Below, piece by piece: positions 13,041-24,262 of a DNA stretch of 64,000 bases (within the stretch, counting starts at the first letter, position 1; every line of letters begins with the position of its first letter). The stretch lies in assembly GCA_028456385.1 (NCBI GenBank), contig JALNQF010000075.1, forward strand, positions 124,001 through 188,000, written 5' to 3'. The notes beneath the pieces were generated by a model, which was not told the origin of the DNA, searched no databases, and saw only the letters and a program-made list of their open reading frames with translations. This DNA comes from Ophiosphaerella korrae. Taxonomy: Eukaryota > Ascomycota > Dothideomycetes > Pleosporales > Phaeosphaeriaceae. The position numbers were made by a program, and so were the translations under genes.

Positions 13041-13905
13041 ATCCGGCTCGCTGCCGTCTCGAGAGACCCAGCCGAGACCGCCGCATCGCAGATACATAAA
13101 TAGAGCGCAGGGCCAGAGATAGAAAAAAAAAAAAAAACAATCAATCCACTTAGTTCATACTCATTACTTTCAAGTCATAGGTAACTAACTTAAAAAGGGC
13201 TTTTCTAAAAGCCTTAGTATCCCTCTCTAACAAGGCCTTTATATAGCTGTTACGAAAAAGCCTTTTTATTAAATTACTATAACCTCCTTTAAATCTAATA
13301 CTACTATATCTTTAAAATTAAGCTTAGACTCTAAGAGAGTAGACTACTTAATAGACTTCTTATTATTTAAGGCCTTTATCTTATAGAGATAAGATAAACA
13401 AGCCTAATTATTAGATAACTATATTTAATTTTTAAGAAAATAAAACTAATATTCTTTTAGCGTATAATAAGAAACTTTATAAAGTTTCTTACACTCTTTT
13501 TTAGCTTTTATAATCTATAATAATAGTTTTTCTTAAGTATAGTTAATAGCTCTTTTTATTATAAATAAGTATAGATATATAAATAAGTATCTTTAACTTA
13601 TACTCTACTATAAATATACTAAATAGATTATAAGATAAGTAAGTATTAGTATAAATATACGCCTTATAAGCCTTACTATATTTTAAAAAAAAATAGACTA
13701 AAGAGGAGCTTAAAAACTTATAATAAAAATAAGAAAATATTATAATACTACTATATAATATATAATCTACTAACTAAATATAATAAAGAGTAGACTTAGT
13801 AGGTATAGAAATAGAAGATAAAGAACTTTATATTAATAAAGAAACTAGACTAATAACTTTAGCTCTAAGATAAAAAAATAAAAAACTACTTAGAAGAGAA
13901 GATAG

Positions 13906-14355
13906 TATTATAGGCGTAATAAAAGGAATTAAGATAAAACTAATTAGTCTTAACTTAGAAGCTAATACAGTATAAGACAAGTAAAGTAATAATATTAATT
14001 AGGAGATAGCTTATAACTAGAATACGTAAGTAATCTCTTAATCTATTAAGTATATAGATAGAAAATAGTTATAGATTAATAGATTAGTAATCCCTTAATC
14101 TATTAAGTATATAGATAAAAAATAATTATAGATTAATAGATTAGATAAACTATATAGTTAGTAGTAATACGTATTATTAAGATAGTATTAGTAATTTAAT
14201 CCTTTAACTATAGAACGCTAATATAAGATAGTTACAAAATATCTTCTATTATTTATAGTTATTATAGATTCCTATATAAACTTCTACTATTACCTTGTAA
14301 TTTACTAACTTCTTTAAGATAAGTACCTATAGTTAATAATAGGAGGCCTATTATA
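13906..14355 (+). repeat. 3' LTR of element B, with an internal 57-bp tandem duplication
   Basis: 450 bp, TATTATAGGCG...GGAGGCCTATTATA. Positions 14,030-14,086 and the following 57 bases are two copies of a unit containing CTTAATCTATTAAGTATATAG. The 5' LTR has only one copy. Element C's LTR also has two. Confidence 0.88.
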
Positions 14356-14360
14356 TATCT

Positions 14361-15078
14361 AGTTTTATAAAGATTTAAGCTTTTTATAGCTTATCTTGTA
14401 TTTTATCTATATATAGTAAAAGGTATTAGTTTTTATCTATAATTATATTTATTTTCTTAAAGTCTATATAAAGTTATTTATTTTTTATCTTTTTTTTATC
14501 TATAAAGATAAGTCTATATACTACTAAGGATTAAGATTTTTTTATTTATTTTTTTCTTATTATATTTTTAATAAATACTTATTTAATTTTTAATTTTTCT
14601 TCTATTTTTTAGTAGACTAGGCTCTATTTTACGTTCTTTTCTTTTTCTAGATTTATTACTAAGTCCTATAACTAGTATTCTAGAAAGTAGTTATTTAGTT
14701 CTATAAGTTATTTTTTTTATTTCTTATATTTTTCTAGGAATTCTCTTTTATATATACTTATATTAGCTTTTAATATTTTTTTCTTAGAGTAGTTAATTTT
14801 CTTTATTCTTTAATTAATCTTTAAGTTAGTTATCTATAACTATAGTATACCTAATATTATATCTTATTTATTATTAATTGTTATTATATCTATAACTATA
14901 TTATTAGTTTCTAGTCTTTTTAATCTTAGTATAGAGAGTACTATTTTAAACCTAATAGGTTCCTAGAATAGTTTTCTTTTAATTATACTTAGTTATTAAG
15001 AGTATTTCTTTATTATATAGTATATTTTCTACCTTTCTATAAACTTCTTTAATATAAAGTTTCTTATAGCTCTACTAT
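14361..15078 (-). pseudogene. pol: Element C pol, middle piece: RT start and protease flank
   Basis: Continues element C after insert B. On the minus strand it reads from the protease active-site region (near 15,078) to the start of RT. The insertion point of D, ATAGT on the minus strand, falls in the codons matching the protease D-S-G motif (AATAGTAGAGCT). The bases CTATAACTATATTATTAG near 14,890-14,910 correspond to the region that became a 30-bp tandem array in element F. Confidence 0.8.
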
Positions 15079-15507
15079 TATTACAGGTGTAATAGAAGAA
15101 ATCGAGATAGAACTAATTAGCCCTAACTTAGTTGCTAACAAAGCATAGGACGAGCGGAGTAATAATCTCGATTAGAAAACAACATACAACTAAGACACAT
15201 AGACTAATCTATAATCTATAGACTCTTAGTAGCTATAGATTATAGATTAAGATAATCTATAATCTATTTATCTTAGTAGCTATAGATTACAGATTACGAG
15301 GAGTATATAGTTAGTAAGATGCGTATTATTAGGATAGTATTAGTAATTCAATCCTTTAACTATAGAACGCTAATACAAGATAGTTATAAAACATCTTCTA
15401 TTATTTATAGTTATTATAGATTACCCCTAAGCTTTTACTATTACCTTGTAATCTACTAACCCCCTTTAAGATAGGTACCTATAGTTAATAATAGGAGGCC
15501 TATAACA
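15079..15507 (+). repeat. 5' LTR of element D
   Basis: 429 bp. Sampled differences from the 3' LTR are C/T or G/A, for example GTTGCT against GTTACT and GGACGAGCGG against GGATAAGTAA, as RIP on both strands predicts. It carries AATCTATAATCTATAG and its inverse around 15,200-15,290, and the core CAATCCTTTAACTATAGAACGC near 15,350. Confidence 0.93.
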
Positions 15508-17730
15508 CCTTGCTAATTTAGTTATTACGAAAAGTAAAGCGTAAGTAGCGCGTAGTCTAGCTAACACAATAGTAGAAAGTTTAACTAAAATAAGTAAAGC
15601 CTTTAAGAGTAGTTATAAGTCTAATAGTACTATATAGGAAACAATTAAGGACTAAATTAACAACTTAATTTTAGATAAAGAAGACATAAAAATAGTAATT
15701 AACGCCTTAGAAACGTAGAATAAAGAACTACAAGATTACGTAAAATAAAACAAAGTATAGATTAAAGCTATTATTAAAGGATAGAATTAGATAGAGTTAA
15801 TTATACAACGTCTAGTAATAAGTACTATAAAGAAGCTACTAAAGATACCTGTCTTTAAGAAGTTTAATAAAATAAGGGAGAAACTAAGACCCTTTATAGC
15901 CTTAGTACAACTCTAGATAGATATACAAGTACTACACTTTAACACAGAAGAAAAGAAGGTAATATATATTAGATTACATCTTAAAGAAGACGCGATAAGA
16001 TAGTATAAACCTTACTAGATAGATTATATAACGCACTCTCTAATAACCTAGAAGGATAAAACTAGAGCTATTTTTAGAAGTTACAAGTACTTTACTAAAT
16101 AAATGCGAGCAGCATTCGAGGACACAGACGTTACCTAATAAGCTAAAGAATAGCTAGAAAAGCTTATATAGACCTAGAGTATTCCTAAGTATATATTATA
16201 ATTCGAATAACTATCCTAAAATACAGAATAGAATAAGTTAGCATTAATATTACAATTTAAATAAGGATTAAACTTAAAAATCTAATATAAGATAATATAT
16301 ATAGAGAAACCAAGGATACTAGAAGCCCTAAAGTAGTAAGTAATACAAATTAACGACGATTTTTAAGAATAGAAGAAGAATAAGTATAGTAACTAAACTA
16401 AGAACTAGGATACTAGAGATCCTATAATCCTTAATACGAATAAAGATAAGAAGAAGAGAAAGAATAAAGACTTTACGTACTTTAACTATAGTAAACTAAG
16501 CTACTATATAAAAGACTACTAATCTAAAAAGAAGAAGGACATAGTATACTATAAATGTAAGAAACCAAGATACTTTATAAATAGCTATAAAAATAAAGAC
16601 TATAAGAAAGATAAGGAAGCTTAGTTAAAGATAATAGAGAAAAAGAAGGAAGCACTATAAGTATAGGCTAAACCTTAGGAAAAGGTAGCTAGGAGCAAAG
16701 AAATATAATACGTAATACTCTATTAAACCTTTTATTACAAAGACAACTACTATATATATCTTTCTAGTAAGTAGAGAGTAGGATATTTCCTATAATAGAG
16801 AAATAGAGTAGTAGTAATAAAAGAAAGAATAAAAGCTTAGCTAAAAGAGATAGCTTAAGTAATAGACCTACTAATAGAAGATTTAGAAGGGGAAGAGCCC
16901 CTAGTACTATTAATCTAGGCTAATAGACTAGCACTAAATAAAGAGACTACTATAGCTCCCTCTAAAGGACTATAAGGAAGCAAGAGATAAGTTAGTATAA
17001 GAGATATAGAGTATACCTAGCTAACAATATATAGTTATAATAGCTATACTATAATAGATATAGAAGAACAAGACAAAGAATAGAAGTTTATTTAGAAATA
17101 CTTACTAGTTATAAGTATAGAGGAAGCGTACAAAGACTAGAAAGAACGCAATCCTAAAGAAATAAAGTTTATACTATTTTAAGAATAAATAAAGTAATAT
17201 ATAGTTATAGTAGGAAGAATACCTATATAAAAAGAATAGCAATACCTTACAAGAGAGACGTAATAGATTAACAAAGCCTATATACTAAAAGTACTAGTAG
17301 TGTACTATATCCTAATAATAGATATACCTAATAGAAGCAAATACTAAGAGGGGGATAACAAAATAATAGACCTAAAATACCTAGTATACTTTAAAGTATT
17401 ATAGATATTATACCTAGATAAGAATTATATTATATATAGAAACTCTAAAGCAAATAACAACGCATAGCCTATAAAGAGAAGAGGCTATAACTATACAAGA
17501 GTAATTATAGTAGAAGATATCTAAGGATAAGAAATAATCCTAGAAGATAGATATATAGTAGTAAGACTTAGCCTAAAATTATCTAAGAAATGCGTCTAAG
17601 GAGGACTATAGTATAAATACATATATAATAAGTATCTAAAATATAAAGAATATAAACTTAAAGTAGGCCTATAGCCCTAGAAAGATAGACAATTTAATAA
17701 ATTACTAAAGTAAGAAAGGCTAGAAGGTAT
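15508..17730 (+). pseudogene. gag: Element D gag remnant with two zinc knuckles
   Basis: Begins after the LTR with CCTTGCTAATTTAGTTATTA, the expected primer-binding zone; the tRNA is not identified. Gag-like reading around 15,690-15,800 gives INALET, NKELQDYVK. Two zinc knuckles lie at about 16,468-16,595: DFTYFNYSK...KDY followed by DIVYYKCKK...INSYKNK. With Tyr codons taken as former Cys or His this fits two C-x2-C-x4-H-x4-C motifs; only one Cys (TGT at about 16,556) survives. A long acidic linker to the protease follows. About every tenth codon is TAA or TAG. Not functional as it stands. Confidence 0.8.
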
Positions 17731-20700
17731 AGGAGGCCTATACATTATAAAAACAAGTATATACTAAGGAAAGAAAGTACGATTAATAATTAATAGTAGA
17801 GCTATAAGAAACTTTATATTAAAGAAGTTTATAGAAATATAGAGAATAAAGTATATAATAAAGAAATACCTTTAATAACTAAGTACGATTAAAGGAGAAC
17901 TATTCCAAGAACCTATATAGTTCGAGATAGTACCTTTAATACTAAAGTTAGAAGGACTAGAAATCTAGAATATAGTTATAGATATAACAACAATTAATAA
18001 TAAATAAGATATAATATTAGGTATACTATAATTATAGATAACTAACCTATACATTAATTAGAGAATAAGAAAAATTAGTTATAATAAAATAGATATACTA
18101 AAAGCTAATATAAGTACCTATAAAAGAGAATTCCTAGAAGAATATAAGAAATAAGAAAAGCAGCTTATAGAACTAAAAGATTACCTTCTAGAACACTAAC
18201 TATAGGACTTAGTAATAGAACTAGAAGAAAAAAAGAACGTAAGATAGAGTCTAGTCTACTAAAAAACAGAAGAAAAATCTAAGATTAAACAATTATTTAT
18301 ACAAAATACAATAAAGAAAGGATAGATAAGAGAATCTAAATCCTTAGTAGTATATAGATTAATATTTATAGACAAAAAAAAGATAAGTAATAAAAGACCC
18401 TACGTAGATTTTAGAAAAACTAACGTAATTATAAACAAGAACTAATACCTACTACTACAAATAGATAAAATACAAGATAAGCTATAAAGAGTAAAGATCT
18501 TTACGAAACTAGATATATAAAACGTATACTACTAGATTAGAATTAAGAAAGGAGATAAGTAGAAAATAGTATTTAGAACATAATATAGACTATATAAATA
18601 CTTAGTTATACTATTTAGTTTAATAAACGCACTAGTAGTATTCTAAGAGAGAATTAATATAGTACTAAGAGAATACTTAGATATATTTATATTCGCGTAC
18701 TTAGACAACATCCTTATATTCTTAGAAATAGAGAAAAAACACGTATAACATATATATAAAGTGCTAAAGAAACTAGTAAAAGCTAAAATATTCCTTAAGA
18801 TAAGAAAATGCAAGTTCTATACAAAAGAAATAGATTTCCTTAGATTTATTATTAAACTAAGAAAAATCAAAATTAACCTAGAAAAGATTAACTTAATTAA
18901 CAAATAGCTAACACTAAAGAACCTAAAAGAGGTATAGTAATTTTATAGGCTAGCTAACTTTTATAGAAAGTTAATAGTAAGATACTCTAAAGATATAGAG
19001 CTAATTACAAGACTTATAAAAAAAGATACGCTATTTAAATAGATAAAGGAATGCAATAAAGCATTTAAAAGAATAAAAAAGAAGTTTATAGAAAACCTAG
19101 TTATTAGAATATATAACCTAGAACTACTAGTAATAGTAAAAACAAACGTATTAAACTTAGTCTATAGAATAGCACTAATATAAGAAGACCTAGAGACTAA
19201 AAAGGAACACTTAGTTAAATACTTCTCTAAGAAGATAAAAATAGTAGAACTTAATTACCTAATCTATAATAAAGAGATACTAGCAATCTACAAAGTATTT
19301 AAATAATAGAGAGTATACCTACAAAGAGTAAAGCACTAGATAAAGGTTTACATAGACTACAAGAATCTTATAGGATTTATAATAAATAAAGAGCTATTAT
19401 AACGCTATACAAGATAGTAAGAGTTTCTATTAATATTTAATATAGAAATAATATATATAAAAGGGAAAGACAACTAATTTATAGACGCTCTAAGTAGAAG
19501 ACTAGATTTACAAGAAGAAGTAAGCGCTACTAGTATAGTTCTAGTTAAGAACAAGGAAGGATATTTAGTCCTAAACACACCTAAGATAGCTGCAACACTT
19601 AAGAGGATAAGTAATAAGCTAAACGAATAGATTTAGAAAATAATATAAGAAGTATCTAAAGAAATAGAGAAACTTAAAATCTAAGATAGATTTATATAAG
19701 TATATAGAAGAATATATATTCTAAGAAAAATTTAAAGGGAATTTATACAATAATTCTATAAATTACTAGTATATAGTTACTAAGGTATTAAAAAAACATT
19801 AGATAGACTACTACAAGACTACTATATTCTAAAAGCAAGATAACTAGTAATAGAGGTACTATAAGACTATATAGAATATTAAAAGAATAAATATAATAGA
19901 TATACACTATATAGAATACTACAACTAGTAGAAGTACTAAGACAACTATAAAGAGTTATTACAATAGACTTTATTACGAAGTTACCTAAGTCTAAAGACC
20001 TAATATTAGGAGTTAAGTATAATAGAATCCTAATAATAGTTAATAAGCTTACAAAGTACACATACTTTAAGCTATATAAAGAGAAGAGTAGGATAGAAGT
20101 TACTATATATTAGGTTATAAGAACTATAATTAGTTAATATAAACTACTAGATAAGATTATTATAGATAGAGATATACGATTTATATTAAAACTATAAAGA
20201 ACGATAACAGCGTAATTAGGAATACAGTACGCAATATCTATAGTATATTACCTACAAATAGATAGATAATTAGAATAAATAAATTAGATAGTAGAACAGT
20301 ACTTAAGATACTACCTTAACTACAACTAGAACAATTAAGTATAGTTACTACCTATAGTACAGTTAGTATACAACAGCGCAAAGAATATAGTAATAAGAGT
20401 ATTACTCTTCTTCGCAAACTATAGATTCGAGCCTAATATATACTAAATACTAAGAGAATAAATATCTTAGTCTCTAAAAGGAGAAAACTTTACTAATAGA
20501 CTTAGAGACATATATAACTAACTAAGATAGGATATAGAGTTCCTACATAATTAAATAGCGAAGTACTATAACAAGAAGTACAAGGAAAGACCCTAATTTA
20601 GAAAAGAAGAAAGAGTATAGTTAGTATAAAAGAATATTAAAAGCAAACAACCTAGTTTAAAATTAGACTACGTTAAGATAAAACTATATAAAATCAAGAA

Positions 20701-21035
20701 AGAAGTTATACTAGTTATATTCAAATTAAAGCTACTAAATAAGATAAGGATACACCTAACATTCTATATAGCCCTACTAGAACAAGTACTATAAAACGTA
20801 GAACTACTAGTATACAAAGTAGACACGTATAGAGAATAAAAAGAATAGGAAGTTAAGAAAATCCTAGTATACTAGTTCTATAATAGAAAAAACTACTATA
20901 TAGTAGAATAGATAGGTATAAACAAAAAAGGATAACTATAGGAGAAAATATAGGAACTAGAAGATAATCTTAATTACCTTAAGAAACTAGAGGAGTTCTA
21001 AAGTTAAAACCCTCTAGAACGCCTAGTAGTAAACT
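17731..21035 (+). pseudogene. pol: Element D pol remnant: protease, RT, RNase H, integrase, chromodomain
   Basis: Domains in order. The protease motif near 17,787-17,815 reads LIINSRAIRNF, in place of a D-S/T-G-A site. RT at 18,330-18,940 has RPYVDFRKTN, KIFTKLDI and the catalytic box FAYLDN (18,692-18,709), where the second Asp codon has become AAC. RNase H at 19,130-19,520 ends YIKGKDN, FIDALSRR. The integrase zinc-finger starts near 19,765; the catalytic core has its first Asp at 19,967-19,969 (ITIDFITKLPKS) and its second in IIIDRDIRF near 20,160. The C-terminal chromodomain-like segment is at about 20,850-21,005. The chromodomain places it among Ty3/Gypsy chromoviruses. Frames are broken by TAA/TAG only. 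Confidence 0.88.
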
Positions 21036-21681
21036 AAGAGAACTAATATTACTAACAATAGATAGAGAGACAATAGGGACGTCTAGTATAGGACCTACTA
21101 CAGCAATACTAAACGCCTTATCTAGATCTAGCTTAGCTTCTAGAGCTACTAACTACTTAGCTAATTTCTTATTATTTAAGGCCTTTATTTTACAAAAACA
21201 AAAGAGATAAGCTTAATTCTCTACTAGCTTACTCTATATAAGCTCCTAGATACGCTTACGCTTAGCTTTAGCCTCTACAATTTAAGATAGTAATTTCTCT
21301 TAAGTCTAGTTAATAGCTTTCCCTATTATTATTAAGCCTAGACGTAAGAATAAGTATAATAAACGTACACTTAGATAGAGAAATACTAGATATATTATAA
21401 GAACTACGTATATTCGCACAAATATATACTTTATAAGCTCTACTATTATTTATAGAAATAATACAAGAAAGAGATTTAGGATTTAATTTAAGAGAAGTAT
21501 AACAAGAATAAAGAAATATTTTAACACTATTATATAGTACGTAATTAGTAAGAAAGTAGTAATAACGTATAGATAAAATAGTTATAAGGGAGGATAAAGA
21601 ACTCTATATTAACAAAGAAACTAGACTAATAACTCTAGCTCTAAGATAAGAGAACTAGGACCTACCTAGAAGAGGAGATAG
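21036..21681 (-). pseudogene. Antisense accessory ORF region of element D
   Basis: Best copy of this region. On the minus strand, from about 21,340 down to 21,040, one frame reads EAKAKRKRI, then KALNNKKLAKQLVALEAKLD, then FSIAVVGPILDVPIVSLSI if TAA/TAG are taken as Gln. It is rich in Lys, Leu and Ala, like a coiled coil. The distal half (21,681-21,350) reads in another frame (SRAYK, CANIRSSYN, SLSKCTF). A frameshift or intron between them is likely. The plus strand shows no comparable reading. I recognise no domain. It is kept in every family 1 copy in the window, so it belongs to the element rather than to a chance insertion. Confidence 0.5.
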
Positions 21682-22110
21682 TATTATAGGTGTAATAGAA
21701 GAAATCGAGATAGAACTAATTAGCCCTAACTTAGTTACTAACAAAGCATAGGATAAGTAAGGTAATAATCTTAATTAGGAAATAACACACAACTAAGATA
21801 TATAGACTAATCTATAATCTATAGACTCTTAGTAGCTATAGATTATAAATTAAGACAATCTATAATCTATTTATCTTAGCAGCTATAGATTATAGATTAC
21901 GAGGAGTATATAGTTAGTAGGATACGTATTATTAGGATAGTATTAGCAATTTAATCCTTTAACTATAGAACGCTAATATAAGATAGTTATAAAACATCTT
22001 CTATTGTTTATAGTTATTATAGATTACTTCTAAGCTTTTACTATTACCTCGTAATCTACTAACCCCCTTTAAGATAGGTACCTATAGTTAACGACAGGAG
22101 GCCTATAACA
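21682..22110 (+). repeat. 3' LTR of element D
   Basis: 429 bp, TATTATAGGTGTAAT...GGAGGCCTATAACA, the same length as the 5' LTR and followed directly by the target duplication ACTAT. Confidence 0.93.
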
Positions 22111-22115
22111 ACTAT

Positions 22116-24015
22116 TAATTATAACTTATACTTTTTTTCTTTAGAAAGTACTTTATTTTATAATATATAGACTTATTATACTTTCTAGTTTTTTATACTA
22201 AGGTTATTCTTTAAATTATTTATTCTTTTAGAGCTATTACTTTACTTTATATTTATAGTTTTTATATTTTAGATACTTATTATATATATACTTATACTAT
22301 AGCCTCTTTTAAACGTATTCTTTAGATAGTTTAGGTCCTAGCCTAATTAATATATATTCCTTATTAAGTATTCTAATTATTTCTTAACTTTAGATTTCTT
22401 TTTTTTTAGAATTACCTTTATATAATTATATCCTTTCTTTTATATTAGTTATATATAGTTTTATACTTTTAATTCTTTATATAAGTAGTAGTTTATATTT
22501 AAATATAATACTTATAATATCTTATTATATACTAGATATTCTAGATCTATTCTTTTATTATTTTTTACTTAGTACTTATCTATACTAAGTCTTATTATTA
22601 CTAAGATATAGTATACTACTAGTATACGTAGTATATAGGCTTTATTAATCTATTATATTTTTTTTATAAAGTATTACTACTTTCTTTATATAAGTATTCT
22701 TTTTACTATAACTATATATTACTTTAAGATTACGTTTTTTTTTAGTCTTTATATACTTTCTCTATACTTATAACTAGTAAGTATTTCTAAATAAACTTCT
22801 ATTCTTTATTTTATTCTACTATATTAATTATTATATAGCTATTATAACTATATATATTTAACTAGGTATACTCTATACCTTTTATATTAACTTATCTCTT
22901 ATCTCTTTATAGTTTTTTTAAAGAGACTATAGTAGTCTTTTAATCTAGTACTAGTTTTTTAGCTTAGGTTAATAGAGTCTAGAGCTTTTCTCTTTCTAAA
23001 TCTTCTATTAGTAGGTCTATTATATATTTTATTTCTTTAAGCTATATTTAGGTTCTACTTTCTTTTATTACTACTACTCTATTCTTTTATAAAAACTATC
23101 TTTCTCTTTATTTACTAAAAAAATATATATAGTAGTTATTATTATAATAAAAAGTCTAATTAAGTATTATATACTATATTTCTCTATTCCTAGCTACTTT
23201 TTTTTTAAGGTTTAGCTTATACTTTTAGTACTTCTTTATTATTTTCTATTATTTTTAACTATATTTCTTTCTTTAGGTCTTTACTTCTATAGTCTTTTAT
23301 AAAGTATTTTAGTTTCTTATATTTATAATATACTATATCTTTTTTCTATTTTAACTAATAATTTTTTATATAGTAGCTTTTCTTACTATAATTAAAGTAT
23401 ATAAAGTCTTTATTCTTTTTTCTTTTTTTATCCTAATTAGTATTAAGGACTATAAGGTCTCTAATATCTTAATTTTTAAGTTATCTTCTATACTAATTTA
23501 TTCTCTATTCTTAGAAGTTATTATTAACTTATATTACTTATTATTTTAAAGCTTCTAGTATCTTTAGCTTTTTTATATAAATTATTTTATACTAGATTCT
23601 TAACTTTAGTCTTTATTTAAATTATAATATTAAAGATAGCTTATTCTATTCTATATTTTATAATAGTTATTTAAACTATAATATATATTTAGAAAAACTC
23701 TTATATTATATAAGCTTCTTAAGCTTCTTTTTAGCTTATTAGGTAATATCTATATTTCTAACTACTACTCTTATTTATTTTATTTTTTTATATTCCTAGA
23801 GTATATATTATATAATCTATTTAGTAAAGTTTAAACTATTTTATTATATCTTCTTTAAAGTATATTCTAATATATATTACTTTCTTATCTTCTTTATTAA
23901 AGTATAGTACTTATATATTAATCTAGAGTTATACTAATACTATAAAAAGTCTTAGTTTTTCTTTTATTTTATTAAACTTTTTAAGTATAAGTATTTTAGG
24001 TAGTTTCTTTATTAT
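22116..24015 (-). pseudogene. gag: Element C gag remnant (minus strand), right piece
   Basis: Continues C after insert D. It runs on the minus strand from about 24,015 (early gag, matching D near 15,850) through the zinc-knuckle region (near 23,260-23,400) to the protease flank at 22,116. It is cut at 24,015 inside a stretch equivalent to CTTCTTTATAGTACTTATT of D (reverse complement) by element E. It is very AT-rich. Confidence 0.75.
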
Positions 24016-24262
24016 TATAAAGTAGACTTTATATAAAATAACTTAATAAAGTAGTTTTAATAATTAACTAAAAAGAGTAAATAGTAAATAAAGCTATCTA
24101 AGTAAGTACTAGGTATATATACTTAGTAGCTTACTAAGCGCTAACTAAAAGTAAAAATATAGTTAAATATTAATAAGTTATAAACTTACTAATCTTAGTA
24201 TATATTAGTAAGTTTATAATATTAGTATAAAAATAAAAGATATAAGAAATAAATTCTTTATA
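24016..24262 (-). repeat. 3' LTR of element E
   Basis: 247 bp. On the plus strand it starts TATAAAGTAGACTTTATA and ends AATTCTTTATA. The element-strand form is TATAAAG...CTTTATA, the RIP form of TGTAAAG...CTTTACA. It contains the AGTAAGTTTATAA/TTATAAACTTACT palindromic motif also found in the LTRs of I. Confidence 0.85.

Larger units (their letters stand above)
12742..13300 (+). mobile_element. S1: solo LTR, largely free of RIP, inserted in element B (TSD CTACT)
   Basis: 559 bp bounded by TGTTAGAT at the left and ATCTAATA at the right. The latter is the RIP form of ATCTAACA, so the ends are inverted repeats of LTR type. Identical 5-bp duplications CTACT flank it (12,737-12,741 and 13,301-13,305). 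From the left end to about 13,190 it keeps CA, TG and CG at normal levels, in sharp contrast to everything around it; the last 110 bp is AT-richer. A TATA-like CATAAATAG lies at about 13,095-13,103, followed by an A15 run at 13,123-13,137. Four perfect hairpins are present. It matches none of the Gypsy LTRs here. A solo LTR is the simplest reading; a structured non-autonomous element is an alternative. Strand is arbitrary. Confidence 0.7.
12661..13905 (-). pseudogene. Antisense accessory ORF of element B, split by solo LTR S1
   Basis: The antisense region seen in the other copies is present in two halves, 12,661-12,741 and 13,301-13,905. When S1 and one CTACT are removed, the halves join as TAGCCTCTACT|ATATCTTTA. 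This matches uninterrupted element C (near 4,140-4,170, reverse complement), which has GAGTAGCTCCTACTATATC. Both halves are RIP-mutated. Function unknown. Confidence 0.5.
6768..14355 (+). mobile_element. Element B: complete, degraded Ty3/Gypsy family 1 element inserted in C (TSD TATCT)
   Basis: It has both LTRs (6,768-7,160 and 13,906-14,355). It is flanked by identical 5-bp duplications TATCT at 6,763-6,767 and 14,356-14,360. Without solo LTR S1 and its extra TSD copy it is about 7.02 kb, the same size as D (7,032 bp) and G (7,024 bp). The host sequence on both sides is the RT of minus-strand element C. The internal order is gag, protease, RT, RNase H, integrase, chromodomain, antisense region. 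It is heavily RIP-mutated, more so than D. Confidence 0.92.
15079..22110 (+). mobile_element. Element D: complete Ty3/Gypsy family 1 retrotransposon, least mutated copy (TSD ACTAT)
   Basis: It is 7,032 bp with two 429-bp LTRs (15,079-15,507 and 21,682-22,110). It is flanked by ACTAT at 15,074-15,078 and 22,111-22,115. The LTR ends are TATTACAGG and CCTATAACA; reverting one TA to TG gives the perfect inverted pair TGTTACAGG/CCTATAACA apart from one C/T. More CA and TG remain than in any other copy, so it is probably the youngest family 1 insertion. It serves as the reference for domain positions. It sits in the protease region of minus-strand element C. Confidence 0.95.
3212..24015 (-). mobile_element. 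Element C: oldest visible host Gypsy element, minus strand, split by B, D and E
   Basis: C is reconstructed from three pieces: 3,212-6,767 (partial 3' LTR, antisense ORF, chromodomain, integrase, RNase H, most of RT), 14,361-15,078 (RT start, protease side) and 22,116-24,015 (gag). The joins are exact when inserts B and D with their TSDs are removed: GATATCT|AGTTTTATAAAG continues at 14,361, matching intact element F near 31,768. CTACTAT|TAATTATA continues at 22,116, matching F near 32,581. C is then cut in gag at 24,015 by element E. About 0.85 kb (gag start and 5' LTR) is missing and predicted to the right of the window. Its LTR subfamily is that of B, with a doubled 57-bp unit. Confidence 0.85.

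Noticed and set aside
12841..13140. Minus-strand open frame of 99 codons
   Set aside because: It starts at a TTG in a poly-A/T run, lies inside S1 across its hairpins, has a poly-Phe start and no recognisable domain. It is open because this DNA is GC-rich, not because it is a gene.
15508..15530. A specific tRNA primer-binding site after the LTR
   Set aside because: CCTTGCTAATTTAG does not clearly match a tRNA 3' end that I can name, and RIP blurs it.
19879..20061. Minus-strand open frame of 60 codons
   Set aside because: It is antisense to the integrase core of element D and has no counterpart in the other copies as a conserved protein.
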